DNA of 64,000 nt from positions 248,001-312,000 of the forward strand of contig JAQGEQ010000225.1 of the NCBI GenBank assembly GCA_034620365.1. Direction: 5' to 3'. The stretch's first letter is position 1. Each line of letters starts with the position of its first letter. Positions 49,690-61,379 of the stretch are shown here, piece by piece. The DNA is from Pegea sp. RAD2-039 (Eukaryota; Chordata; Thaliacea; Salpida; Salpidae). Below the pieces are notes generated by a model, which searched no databases, was not told where the DNA came from, and saw nothing but the letters and a program-made list of their open reading frames with translations. The translations under genes and the position numbers were made by a program.

Positions 49690-52600
49690 TCAGAACCTGT
49701 AATAATAAATCCAAAGTTTTAACTTCAATATGAAAATATATTTCCAATTTAACTTACTAGAAGACTCGTGTGTTTCTAGTAAATACAACTAAAATAACTT
49801 CCAGAAAGGAAAAAATCTGAACTATGAAATAAATTCTAACGTTTCATCTAACGACAAATAAATTTACCGTCTATCCCGATGCTTATTTATAGAATCTTTT
49901 ATTACAACCGAAAAAAATCACTTTTTAAAATCACTAACTGCTGCTGCAAAATCGCTTCATCTAGCGTAGACTATAATGACGTCATTGCAAGTAGTGACCT
50001 GGCTAGCTACAATATGAAACAGATGAACTTGTGAAAACTTAGTAAAGTTAAGTTGTTATAAAAAAAGAGAGAGAAGACAAAAAAAAGCACCGAAAAATGT
50101 TGGTGGTAATGTTCTGAAGTGCCTAAAGCATTTTCAACCAGAAATTCATTCGTCTTTAACACGCAATGAATCCAACTTTGATTCATGCTTTAAATATTAC
50201 ACAATGTTTAGAGTATCTAGGCATTTAAATAAACTAATTATTGGGCGAACGTGTCATGAGAGAAACCCACATTTAGCTTGTAAACAAATATCAATGATGA
50301 CGTAAACAAATATATTTTCAATTCTCGAAATGTATTTTGATTAAATATTAGTTTTGTTTATATTTTTACCAGTAATTCAAAAACACAAACTAATTTAAGT
50401 TTTTTGTTGTTTTAATTAGATTTTGTTGTTCAGTTGTATTTTCGTAAAATTATTTTATTACATATTCACTTTCTTGCAAAAGATTTTTTTTTACTAAATT
50501 TGTAACTAAAATATTTAACATTTTTTGAGATAACCACAATTTGAAAATCTTTGAAATTCAAAAAATTTAAATGTTTTTCACGAATCTATAAGAAATCGAA
50601 TAAAAAATATCATATATAAAATAAAAATATTTAGATTATAATAAGTTTTTTAATGTATTAATCATAATAAAACCAAATAATTAATCATTATAAAATTGAG
50701 ATTTATTCAAGTTTTCTTAAAAGTTAAAATGATTACAGAACTGTTATGTTAGCTATGTTAAACTTTGAACGAATTAGGTTTTGAAGAAACTTACTTTATT
50801 CCAGTTTTGTCAAAAAATAATATAAATTATCAAATTCTTATTACTTAAAAACTTGTCAATATAAATTAAAAAAAAAACTTTTAACATATTTGCAAATAAA
50901 GCTTTTTTGTATTACTATCATTAACTTTTGCCCTATATGATTATAATAATCGCTTTTTACAATTAAGATAAGAAAATTAATTTACAAAAAACTGTCTTAA
51001 ATTTAAATAATTATTTTTTAAATTGTACGGATCTAAAACCAACTCAAAACCCAGAAATAAGAGTTGAGCGCACTACCACCAACTCTGTTTGACAATATAT
51101 CATCTTTAAAAGAAAGTATCGTGCCAAAAGGCTTGAATATTTTGTTTGTTATCAAAGTAAGTATGTAAAAACAAAAAATAAATCTAGAAAGTTCAGAGAA
51201 TTATTATTAACAATTTTTCAATGATAATCTTACAGTATTAATTTTTGAATGATAAACGAAATAATCTAATTGTGACAAAAAACTTGTTTTTTGGCTGAAA
51301 GAGAAGTTTTAAAACACATTAACACGTTCAAAAAACATTTAAAGGAGAAAAACGTTTGATTTATTTAAATATTTAGCCAATAATTAAAAAAACTAGATTG
51401 ATTATCAACTCAAAGCTATGATGTTGTCATCAAACAAAACCAAATTATGAAATAAATTAAAACTAAATAATTTTCAAGATTTTATGAAAACTCAATAAAA
51501 AATGTTTCTGAAAAACCATCTAAAGTTACTTGAGATATTCATATCTAGTTAGAAAAATAAACTCAAATATTTATTTCTACTTCCATAAGCCGCAAAAATT
51601 AATTAAAAGCAAATTAACTTTAGCACTTTGATTGCTTAAAAGATTTTTTCTTCTAATAAAGTTAGTATTTTTCTTTTTTAAACATTGTTTTCAATTGCTA
51701 ACAGATCACGTGACAACTGGTCAGATTTTCAAGCAGTTAACTGAAAATTAGTTTTTAGACTTTCTTATAAAAACTGATATTTTTTATTATTATTTAAACT
51801 AGATACATTTTAACTCGTATAAATAAATCAAAGTTGAAAAATATATGTTTTAGAAGTAATTTTAATGACTTCAAAATGAAAATTATTTGTAAAAAATTTA
51901 ATAAATTTGACAAAATTTAATTTAAAAGAAAAATATATATTTTTATTGAGATGAAAACCGTTTCTAATGATTAAAAAATTATTTATTTAATTTTACAACT
52001 TAGCTAATATCGGCTTACTACTCTTCATATAAATACTCACGATTATTGTTTTAGTTTGCAAAGTTCATAACGGTTCATAAAACAAAAATTTATTAATGAA
52101 ATTATTTAAAAGTTCAAATTGCTTAAGCTATTGTCTGCTAGTTGCTCATCACATATTTTCTTTTCGATTTGTATTTGTCAAAAAATGTTGTCGTGAAAGC
52201 TCTATAAAGTATTTGAAAATACAATTCTATCTGCCAATCTTTTTGCTATTGTCATCAGCTTAAACCAAACTTTTCAGTTTGTTTTTGAAAAAAACTTTTT
52301 TTAACTCTCTATTCAAAAATCTAGTATATTAACATTAAGTTTATAAAAGCATTTTTTTATAAAAAAATAAACCTAAAGCTTTTTTATCTACTTTAAATTA
52401 ATTTAAATTTGTTATTAAAGATTTGTTTTCAAGTGAATACAAAAAACTATACTGTAAGTTTTCTTATATGACAAAATCTTTATTAAAACTCTTTAAAAAA
52501 AACTAAAGTCTTAATTCTTAACAAAATGATTATTAACAATTTAAAACTTGTTTAAAAACAACTTATCAAAGACTTTAAACACAAAAGTGATAACAAAGGT

Positions 52601-53690
52601 TTGAATTTTCAATCTTTTAACAGGTCATCAAAACAAGCTTTAAAACATTATATTAAAAAGTATGAAGTACTATAGGTTTATAAAAATTCAGATGATGTTG
52701 AACAAATTTCTTACATTAATTCACAGACTTTGTTAATTTAATTATATTTATATCTAATTTAAACACTTTTAATGTATAACATATCATAAATCCGTTCATA
52801 TAAAACTTTATTGTTCAAATTTACCTGTATAAAATGATTTATTACTTTTGTACAAATTAAAACAAATAATTATAATAATTTATTAAATGTCAACACTGCT
52901 CACAATACATTAATTGGTAAAAGAAAATTTGAAGTTTTATACACAAGATGAATATGAGAGTTTTTGATTTTATTTGATAAAAGAATTGATACAAAAATGG
53001 ATTTTTTGTTTGTTAAAAGTTTCATTGAAAATGATGAGGCTAAACTTGGAAAGGTGAAATAAAACTTAAAGTTAGTTCTTTAGAAGCACTTCACATAGAT
53101 GAACGCGTTTTAAATTTTTCACTCTAAAAAATAAGATCTAGCTCAAAAGTAAAATATTTGAAATCTATTTATACAAGTAAAACTATTTTAAATAAGCTAT
53201 AAAATCATACTTGATAAATTATAACAATTTTAATGTAATTTATAAAACTATAATTTCAAACACTCCCAGCTGTCTCCAACTGCATTAACAACTTCATTAT
53301 ACAATTCTTTCACAATTGTTAACAATTTAAACAAAATATATATATGTATAAATATATGTTTAAAAAATAACAGGTTATTCACTTCTAAATACACCCAGTT
53401 ATTAACTTTTTTAATTAATTAACAGATAAGTCACCATTGAGTTATCGGATAAATCTCAATAAGTATAAAGTTCTTATAAATTTATTTTTCAGCAAATATT
53501 TGATATACGAACCCAAATTTCAAACTTGAAAAATGTTTTCATGAGAGACTAGTTTAGCGATGTAAATTGCAATAAACTTGTCTTTCAAAATAAAACTTTA
53601 GATATTTTTCAAGGTCGATTTCAAGTTTCTGTAATGATTTATAAATAAAAAATAGTAGGCTGTTCGTGATAATATAAATTTTTTAACTTT
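49690..53690. other. Gene-poor stretch
   Basis: The P450 upstream region (with TGACGTCA at 49977) leads into about 3.5 kb of AT-rich DNA. A hairpin AGAGTTG...CAACTCT lies at 51060-51088. No gene recognised. Confidence 0.5.
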
Positions 53691-53701
53691 CGTATTTTTT
53701 C

Positions 53702-53873
53702 CCTTCTATGTAATTGTTCACTGTTATATGTTTTGAGGGCTACTGAAATGCCATGTGTTACATCTTTTACTTTCTATATTTTTGATTTAATAAATATTAT
53801 TTGTGAGAATGTATGTTAGCGGGAGGTGCTCTCTTCAGGCACTCTCCTTCGCATTTATTGTAATGAATAAAAA
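53702..53873 (+). repeat. SINE-3 family element
   Basis: Begins GTAATTGTTCACTGTTATAT and ends with the GGAGGTGCTCTC...GGCACTCTCCTTCGC hairpin and an AT-rich tail; closely matches 59697-59865. Confidence 0.85.
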
Positions 53874-54269
53874 ATCTTTAGTGTTGATAATAAAGATGCA
53901 TTTTCTTTCGTTTTACAAATTCAGTGTGATTCAGGCTAACAACGATAGATTGGTAACAACAACAAGCTCTAGAATTTTTAAATATGTTTTTATAATTAAA
54001 ATAGTAAATTATCAAAGTAAATTAAGTTTTCGATCTTTTAAAATTGGAAATTTATTGCTCCTTCTATTTTCAATTACGAAAGTGATGGTATTATCTAGGT
54101 TACATGCTTATATTTTTTATTAAGCTTCATAAGACTTTTTTCTTTAATTTTTCTTTAAATTTTTCCTGTTTGGGGTTATTCCCATAGATTTTGATCCTCC
54201 TAAGACAACCACAGGGTTTTGGCATTATTTACCCAAAGTTTAGCTGAATAATTTACGTAATAAGCGGTT

Positions 54270-54365
54270 TGCCTTTAACGATAAGATGGGATTTGAACCC
54301 TTAAATATATGCAGAGCAAAATGAATTCAAACGAGCTAGCTGCTTGTTCACGTCGCCGAGCTTAG
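54270..54365 (-). repeat. tRNA-like fragment, probably a SINE head
   Basis: On the minus strand a box A-like TAGCTCGTTTG is followed about 40 bases later by a perfect box B GGGTTCAAATCCC. No acceptor stem pairing is obvious, so I read it as a decayed tRNA-derived SINE rather than a tRNA gene. Confidence 0.4.
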
Positions 54366-54399
54366 CTTAGCTCAGTAATCTTCAATTAAAGTGAAATTT

Positions 54400-56000
54400 A
54401 GCAAAACAGTTTTTATTTTATCTTAAGTAAGATAAAGAAGTTACAACATTTTATCTTAGCTCGTTATCAGAAAACAATTTTAGTTCTACTATAAGATTTA
54501 GAAGATGCACAATTGAGCATAGTAAAGTAAAACCTATACGCAGTAGAAATCAATAAAAGTTTAATTTTTCATGAAGCTGCAAAAAGTTTAGAATTAATTA
54601 TTTATTTTTTTGTAGAATATATTCAACTTTTCTAGATAGAGTAATAAAAAGCTAAAAGTTTTGCCGATGCAATAAAAAATTAATTTTTAGAATCTTAATT
54701 ATAGTAATATTTAATTTTTTACAGCTTTTAAAATATATAATTTGGAAAAAATATTTATTTTTTGTGAAATTAAAAATTGAAAAAAGACAATTTTTCTAAT
54801 AATTAAATACTCAGCTGTAAAAAGGTTAAGACTCTCCTAGGTTTGTAGCTTTTTAGTTAGATATATTTTTTAGTTATAGTTTAGATTTTTGATTTATTGT
54901 TGGGTTTAAATATTTCTTTTTAAAGATTTAAAGTACGAGTTATCACTTTTAATTTTATTTGTTGTTTTTTATGTTTATTTTCTTTTATTACTTTGACAAA
55001 CAATTTCTTAAATTATTTTTATACTTTTAGGTTTCTAGACTTATTTTAAAATGCATATAAGATTATATTAATTTAATTAATTAAAATTTAAGATTCTTTG
55101 CCCAAAATTATTTAAATATTTGTTATATTTTATCATTGTTAAGTTAAAGACTAATAATATAATTTTTTAAATATAATATATGATATTTATAAGGAAAATA
55201 TTAAATTTAATTCTTAAAATTATAGTTCTTAAAAAACTTTAAGATTTTTAACTTTTTAATAAATCAAAAATTATTGCAAAAAAATAAATCATAATTTGAA
55301 TGTATTTGCTTTTGTTTATAAACTTTTATTTAATATTTTGCTAATAAAAAATTTATAGAAAATATAATTTTAAGTATAATACTTAATTTTCTTATTAGTC
55401 ATTTTACAATTGGTTTTTGCAGTTTTATTTTGTTTTACCAAGTTATTAAATGTTTATATTTTAAATAGTAGTAATAAGACATAACTTATTTCATTTATGT
55501 CTTATTTCATTTTTATGTAGTTCATTATCATTACTAATAAATATTTTTCAATATATTTTTTAGCATGTTTTATAAACAAATATATTTTAAACTATTAGTA
55601 AATAGTAGTAATAAAACATAACTTATTTCATTTTTATGTAGTTCATTATCATTATTACTAGTAAATATTTTTCAATATATTTTTTAGCATGTTTTATAAA
55701 CAAATAGATTTTAAACTATTAGTAAATAGTAGTAATGAGACATAACTTATTTCATTTAAGTCTTATAAATGTTATATTATTATTATTTTATTTATGTGTA
55801 GTTTATTATCATTACTAACAAATATATTTTAAACTATTATTACCAATGAGTTTCTTTTGAGTATTATATAAATAATATTTATGTATAAATATATTATATA
55901 AAATGCTGGCAAAGTATTTAACTTTTATATATAACTATTATTGCCTTACTTGATATAACTATTTTAATCAAGGGTGTGTTTTGCCTTGTGTATAATTATA
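54400..56000. other. Gene-poor stretch upstream of MRPS33
   Basis: AT-rich; holds the tandem repeat at 55460-55850 and presumably the promoter of the MRPS33-RNF146 pair near 55900-56008. Nothing else seen. Confidence 0.5.
55460..55850. repeat. Imperfect tandem repeat, about 125-137 bp unit
   Basis: AATAGTAGTAAT(A/G)A(G/A)ACATAACTT recurs at 55464, 55601 and 55725, followed each time by ATTTCATTT and further shared blocks (CAATATATTTTTTAGCATG in the first two). The third copy is partial. Confidence 0.75.
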
Positions 56001-56008
56001 TTATCTAA

Positions 56009-57123
56009 ATGCCTGGTAATTCACAATATGCTCGTCGCATTGCTTTGTTAAGTTGTAGAATATTTTCTGAAGTTGAACCAAAAAAAGTTAAACCATCCAA
56101 GAAAGTTGTAGAGTTTTTCTCCAAACAACCATATTATAAAGATAAGAAGTTTGTTGAGTGGCATCCACCTATCCAGTCAGTTTCCCAGCTTATGAAAGAA
56201 GTTCGGAAACTTGGCTTATTTGTGTAAGTTTAAAAAATATTCTAAATCTATTAAAAATTTAACAAAATATGTTTTAATAATTGCTTTCAAAGTCTTTTTT
56301 ATTTTATATAAAAACAGTTTGTATATCGAATATATATAAATGATTTATTGACAACTTCCTTCTTGCCTACGCATGCGCTTTCATTTTAGTAAAGTGTAGC
56401 GTGCGCTTTTGTACCTCACTGTTTAGACCCGATGTTAAACGTCGCGGTCCAGTGACCTAGGACAGTGACATCAATGGATTAAGGTTTTCTGTCTGGGCTC
56501 CTAGCTTTTTCCTATCCTGATGTAGTAGACTATTCCCTCATAGTAACAAGCTGGCCTTATATAGGATGTGACCGTCTTCGTGTTTATTACGCCCGCCTAC
56601 CACCCGGGAGGTCCTGGGTTCGAGCCCAGGTGGACACATATTAGTGACAAGGAAAAGTTCATAAAAAACCCGGGTAGAAGGGCCTTGTGAGTCTGGGACA
56701 CTTCTAGAAGACGCAAAACTCCAAATTTAAAACTGGAGTTGAAGCCTTGTAGGCAGCTTGTCACTGTACTCAGTATCGTTCTGACAGCTCCTGAGACGCC
56801 AGCTGCATCAGTCCGTCTCTTCCGCTGTATACCTTGTTGGCGTGGAATCCTGCTGAATGCACAACAATTTGATATCCAAAACTTCTGTCCTGGCTTACAA
56901 CATGGCCGTCCTCACTAAAGCAGTCCATTTAAATTAAATGATTCGACTACGGGCGGGATTCGAACTCACGCGCGCTAATCACTATCGACTTCAATAAAAA
57001 TGCTTCCCTGAGATTAACTGAAATTATTTCTTTCAATTTTATAGCGACGAGCACTCAGATTTCAAGGAATATATGGAAAGTCAACGTCAACTTAGAGGAA
57101 AAGGAAAGAAAAAATCTCAATAA
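56009..57123 (+). CDS. MRPS33: Mitochondrial small ribosomal subunit protein S33
   Basis: Two exons, 56009-56223 and 57045-57123, join in frame to 97 residues. The protein matches the MRPS33 pattern: YARRIALLSCRIFSEV, KPSKKVVEFFS, then WHPP in place of WYPN, LMKEVRKLGLFVDEHSDF and a basic Lys/Gln/Arg C-terminus. Human MRPS33 is 106 residues. It is a component of the mitochondrial 28S subunit. No long targeting peptide is seen, as is normal for this family. The 821-base intron holds a SINE-1 copy. The stop codon is one base before the RNF146 start, suggesting co-transcription. Confidence 0.93.
56340..56910 (+). mobile_element. SINE-1 with extended 5' region, in the MRPS33 intron
   Basis: Bases 56580-56637 are a tRNA-Gly-like head (CGCCCGCCTACCACCCGGGA, then box B GGTTCGAGCCC). 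The SINE-1 body follows, ending CTTACAACATGGCCGTCCTC. The moderately GC-rich 240 bases before the head are not AT-rich like the surroundings and may be another element or the flank of an older insertion. Confidence 0.8.
56945..56995 (-). repeat. tRNA 3'-half-like fragment
   Basis: On the minus strand it reads GAGTTCGAATCCCGCCCGTA, a box B in a T-arm context followed by an acceptor-like GTAGTCG. No matching 5' half is visible. Probably a remnant of another tRNA-derived element. Confidence 0.4.
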
Positions 57124-57124
57124 T

Positions 57125-57714
57125 ATGAGTTCAGATGAATTAGAGGATTGCACGATCTGTTTACAACCTTATCTACATCCAGTCCAACTATCTTGTAAAC
57201 ACACATTTTGTTTCCTCTGTGCGAAGGTTAGTTGTGTTTGATTGTTGAGAATTTTGTAACAATTAGATGTTTTATAGGGATGTTATTTTAAAAATTCTCG
57301 TTGTGCTTTGTGTCGTGCGTTAATATCTCCAGATTTTCTACAAAATCCATCCAATTATATAAAATCACAAACGGAAACCAAACCAGATGAAGCTCCTGAA
57401 CAAGAGTCAGTTTTCCTGATTCACAAATCTTCAAATTCACATGATTCCTCATCAACAGGTATTGCTGGTTTTACGAGGGGCGTTCAGGTTGGTGGATGTA
57501 TGATAAACGAAGCAATGAGCAAATTGAAGAGTTTTACAATCAAGATCCAACTGGCTCGCATCAATTGTTGATCGCCGGACACATGTACACAATCGACTTC
57601 CAAAGAATGCTTCAATTTCGAACCACGGGGCTTTTAAAGTATAGATCAATCAAAAGAGATCAGATAACTTCTGATAAGAAAGGTGTTGCGGGTCTTATAG
57701 ATCAGATCAACTGA
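57125..57714 (+). CDS. RNF146: RNF146-type E3 ligase: RING plus WWE domain
   Basis: Three exons, 57125-57226, 57278-57405 and 57459-57714, join in frame to 161 residues. Residues about 8-50 form a C3HC4 RING (CTICLQPY, CKHTFCFLC, CALCRALI). Residues about 75-145 form a WWE domain (YCWFYEGRSGWWMYDKRSNE, LLIAGHMYTIDF, KYRSIKRD), which in this family binds iso-ADP-ribose of poly(ADP-ribosyl)ated proteins. KKGVAGLI then matches the end of the conserved part of vertebrate RNF146. The long disordered C-terminus of the vertebrate protein is absent. The ligase ubiquitinates PARylated targets such as axin and tankyrase. The second donor (GTCAGT) was fixed by frame. It begins one base after the MRPS33 stop. 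The PARP gene at 9.9 kb is a possible functional partner. Confidence 0.93.
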
Positions 57715-57719
57715 TTTAA

Positions 57720-57885
57720 TCAACTTTTTAATGTTTGTGTTGTTTGGCATGATTGAAGTAAAATTTTTAAAAGTTGTCAATTTGTTTGTGAAGTCATTTC
57801 TAGATAACAAAATATATTTTCAAACTGAGATTAACTTTCTAACTCTCAGAGCTTAAAAGAAAAATTAAATAGATTAAACCTTTTA
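57720..57885. other. RNF146 3' flank
   Basis: Short AT-rich spacer; nothing beyond probable 3' UTR. Confidence 0.5.
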
Positions 57886-58030
57886 TTTATTCAACGCATG
57901 GCTGCGAGTGACAAATTCTACAGCTCTTATAGCGAACAAGATGAACTGAAAGATAATAAAAAGGTCTTAAGTATCACAATTTAGTAATTGATATAAAAAG
58001 AATAGAAACACTGCAGAGGTATAAATAATA
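57886..58030 (-). repeat. R4 repeat with an intact copy of the Ly6-like terminal exon
   Basis: Minus strand bases 57945-57887 match the terminal exon of the gene at 7867: the frame and stop are kept, one change is synonymous (a Cys codon) and one alters the first codon. The splice acceptor CTTTCAG and about 40 bases of intron are also conserved. I found no matching upstream exons to the right. Confidence 0.7.
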
Positions 58031-58242
58031 AAAAAACTAAATTACAAAAATATAAGTGAAGAAACTGGTAGTGTTGTCTATCATTATTTGACGAAATTAT
58101 TTAAATCTTATTTTCAATCCAAATGTTAAAAGATTTGTTGATGTAGTAAATCCCAAAATGTGGCTTTCTGATTCATAAAAATGTTGCTCCACTCGATGTA
58201 TCTTACGTTTATCGTGGCAGCAAAAAACCTCAAACAAGGAAA

Positions 58243-58570
58243 ATAGGAATCATCGTGTCTTCATTTTAAAGATACTTGCAAGCGCGATATGAAATCGCTC
58301 AACATCAATACCAGCAATTGGGAAGATATCGCAGCGGATCGCTCCGAATATCGCTCTCTACTCCGCAAACAACTGAAAGAGAAGAAAAATTAGCTTCAAA
58401 GAAAAGAAAGAAACCATAAAGTCTTTTTCTATTCCGTTCCACTGTATCTTGCTTCTCTATTCCATCTGCATCTCACTATATTTTGTTTTTTTTAACATCT
58501 TCACTCAAAACACATCCACATGGTTGTTCTCGGCCGAAGCAAACTTTATTATTATTATTATTATCTCTTT
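58243..58570 (+). mobile_element. 5'-truncated non-LTR retrotransposon 3' end with ATT tail
   Basis: Sense copy of the LINE tail: coding remnant (like DMKSLNINTSNWEDIAADRS), then a UTR ending GGTTGTTCTCGGCCGAAGCA and a (TTA)n microsatellite, the expected 3' terminus of a LINE that ends in short repeats. Best copy for defining the 3' end. Confidence 0.85.
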
Positions 58571-58571
58571 A

Positions 58572-59640
58572 CTACAAATAAATATTTTGTTATTAACAAG
58601 ATACAAATCATTCAGTCAAGCCAAACTCGTTCGAATTAATTGAATCTCATTAAAAAGTCATTTTGGTTTCTTTCTATCTTATTATTTACTTTTAACATCT
58701 TATTGATTAATCTTTACTTTATGTTAAACTTACTTTCAATCTTTATTAGACCTCCAAATTTCTTTGCTTGTCCAACATGCGTGTCAAACAAACTTCTCAA
58801 AATTTCAAAATTATCTTTCTATCGAATAATAGACAAAATATTTCACAAATATTACTTTGCTTTTAATCAGTTATATTGATGATGATGATGATAAATAAAT
58901 TGTTTAAATATATTTAATGGATTACCATAAACACAAAAAATTCGTGATACTTTGAACACAGCTATTCTTAAAGTCTAGTCCTGGTCCAATTCCAAAACTT
59001 TGGGGTCCAAAAAAGTTTAGGAAATATAAAATATGTTTAGAAAGTTGTGCCAGGGTTCGATGAAAATCTGTTTTATTGGCTCTAGATTGAGTTTGGACTC
59101 ACAGGTCTGTTTGATACTTTTCATTGCCAAAGCAGTTGAGTTACTGGACAAGTTTTGGAAAATGAAGCTGCTTAAGAGACCAAAATGGCTTTTTATTAAA
59201 CTGTAATATCCAAATAGTACGCGAGCCAGTTTTGTTGCTACCTTAAATCAAAATGTTTCTTTTGATTTTACAAAGACATCAACTGAAATAATGAATTAAA
59301 TTTAAAATTATAAAGTAACTCTACAAAGTTTGAAATTTGTTTAAATTTGATGTTAACTTCTTTAAAAACATTTAACTTGTAAATGTAGCAACTAGAAAGG
59401 CCTTCAAATACAGCAACAACAAAAAACTAGAACTGTTTTGATTCAAATCACTTTTTATCTGTCTTAAAAAGCTGTTGACAGAAAATTGTAACTCGGTTTT
59501 TATCATCTTAATATTAGACTCAAAAAACCAAACATTTAAACACACTGACAACAAATTGAAACAAACATACTTGTGTTGTAAGCTCAAATATTTTATCTGA
59601 CTTTTTATTATTAAATTCTTGTTAAAATTGTTTGAATATA
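58572..59640. other. Intergenic with a possible tRNA-like remnant
   Basis: No gene seen. On the minus strand, 59160-59085 has a box A-like TAACTCAACTGC and a box B-like GAGTCCAAACTC about 40 bases apart, perhaps an old SINE head. Weak. Confidence 0.35.
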
Positions 59641-59645
59641 GACAC

Positions 59646-59865
59646 TATTATCATTTCTAAACTGTGATATTTCTCTTTCTTACAGAATTAACATTCTTTG
59701 TAATTGTTCACTGTTATATGCTTTGAGAACTACTGAAATGCCATTTGTTACATCTTTTACTTTCTATATTTTTGACTAAACAGATATTATTTGTGAGAAT
59801 TTGTGTTAGCGAGAGGTGCTCTTTTCAGGCACCCTCCTTCGCGTTTATTATAATAAATAAATGTA
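59646..59865 (+). repeat. SINE-3 family element
   Basis: The longest sense copy: the 5' part matches the minus strand of 13241-13350 and the 3' part contains the GAGAGGTGC...GCACCCTC hairpin, GCGTTTATTATAATAAATAA tail. Confidence 0.85.
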
Positions 59866-60118
59866 TTTTCGAACTGTTTTGTGGTTCTTTGTTTATTTTT
59901 TCACTAGAAATCAATAATATATCTAAAAGTATATTGTAAAGTTCTCAAATGAGTTTCGAAATTGATGACATTTACAAATTTATAAAACAATTTTTTTAGA
60001 AAAAAAAACATTTTTATTTTATGACATTTACATTTTTAGGAAAATATTTATTAAAACTGATAAATAATGTTTAAAATTATCTTTAAGAATATTAATAACT
60101 TTATTTTACTTTAAATAG

Positions 60119-60476
60119 AATAAAAGCCGACTTCAGCTATGCTGGAAGAGGTCCAGTAAAGTTATCAACAACAAAACACAGTGATAAAAGTTTTGGAGTA
60201 ACTCGGAGCTGGTTTTCTTCTGTATTCTTCAGTTGTTTGCGGAGTAGAGAGCGATATTCGGAGCGATCCGCTGCGATATCTTCCCAATTGCTGGTATTGA
60301 TGTTGAGCGATTTCATATCGCGCTTGCAAGTATCTTTAAAACAAAGACACGATGATTCGTATGTCTTTTGAGAGCTCTCCGTATATCAGATCTTTTAGGA
60401 TTCGTCCGTCTTTCATCTAGCGGACGTGTCCGAACCAGCAAAGCCTTTTCTTGCTTAGCATGCTGTGCATTGTTGT
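60119..60476 (-). mobile_element. 5'-truncated non-LTR retrotransposon 3' end
   Basis: Reads on the minus strand from the SMLSKKRLCWFGHV-like segment through the RIL-KDLIYGEL equivalent to the tail, parallel to 18371. The tail on the plus strand begins AGCCGACTTCAGCTATGCTG, more diverged from the others. Confidence 0.8.
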
Positions 60477-60479
60477 AAG

Positions 60480-61195
60480 AAATAACAAATAGTTATAAAA
60501 TATTTTAATGTAATTAATATTTATTATATTTGAACGAAATTCAGTTTTTTAATAGTTTTAAAATTAGTTTTTTAGAAAACGATTTAATTGAATTCATAGA
60601 AATATGATTAATAGAAATAAGTTAAAGTTAGACAAACTCATGATATGACTAGTTTCAAACGTGATTAAATTATACTCTAGTAACATCAAATGAATTCAAA
60701 CTATTGTTTAAAGTTATCTAGAATATAAAAAGTACAGAAATAAACTTTTGAATGCCGATAATTTCTTAAAATCTTTATTTATATTCTAGTATTCTATAAT
60801 TAAAGTTATCAAGTTTAATTTAATATTAAAAATTTTAATATAATACTTCTCAAAATTATTTTTATTCATTAAATTCGTCAATTTGTAAAAACAGTGATAG
60901 CTACTAATTAATTAGTTCAGTTTTTATTTTAATGAATCTTATCAAAACATGTTTGTTTTGAAATAAGGCGCAAAACTTTGATTTTAAAAACAGCAATTTT
61001 ATTGATTTTATATTTGAGAAATTTTTCAAAATCTACATAACATTGGAATGGCTTTTTTGAATAAATTATAATTTTGACTTTAAATTAATGTCTATAAAGT
61101 TTATGAAAAGGTTTTTAAACATTTGAAATTATTCGTTATCTCATTTCAATTCTAAAATAAAATATTGTTTTTTTTTTAAAGTTTGTTTATTTTTA
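60480..61195. other. Intergenic AT-rich stretch
   Basis: Nothing recognised. Confidence 0.5.
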
Positions 61196-61199
61196 TAAA

Positions 61200-61375
61200 C
61201 CTTGGTGGCGAAGCGGTTACTACACCTAGCTACAAGGTACATCTAGCTAGGAAGTACTGGGTTCGACCCCAGGTGGAGACATATAAAACTCCTGAGAAAA
61301 ACCATAAAAAACTACTGAGAATGTGTGTTAGTGAGATGTGTTCTCTTTAGGCACCCTCCTTCGCATTTATATATA
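61200..61375 (+). mobile_element. Chimeric SINE: tRNA head joined to a SINE-3 3' end
   Basis: A tRNA-like head (TGGCGAAGCGGTTACTACAC, box B GGTTCGACCCC) as in SINE-1 is followed by a short linker (CATAAAAAACTACTGA) and then the SINE-3 3' end (GTGTGTTAG...GGCACCCTCCTTCGC). It shows that the two families exchange modules. Confidence 0.8.
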
Positions 61376-61379
61376 TAAA

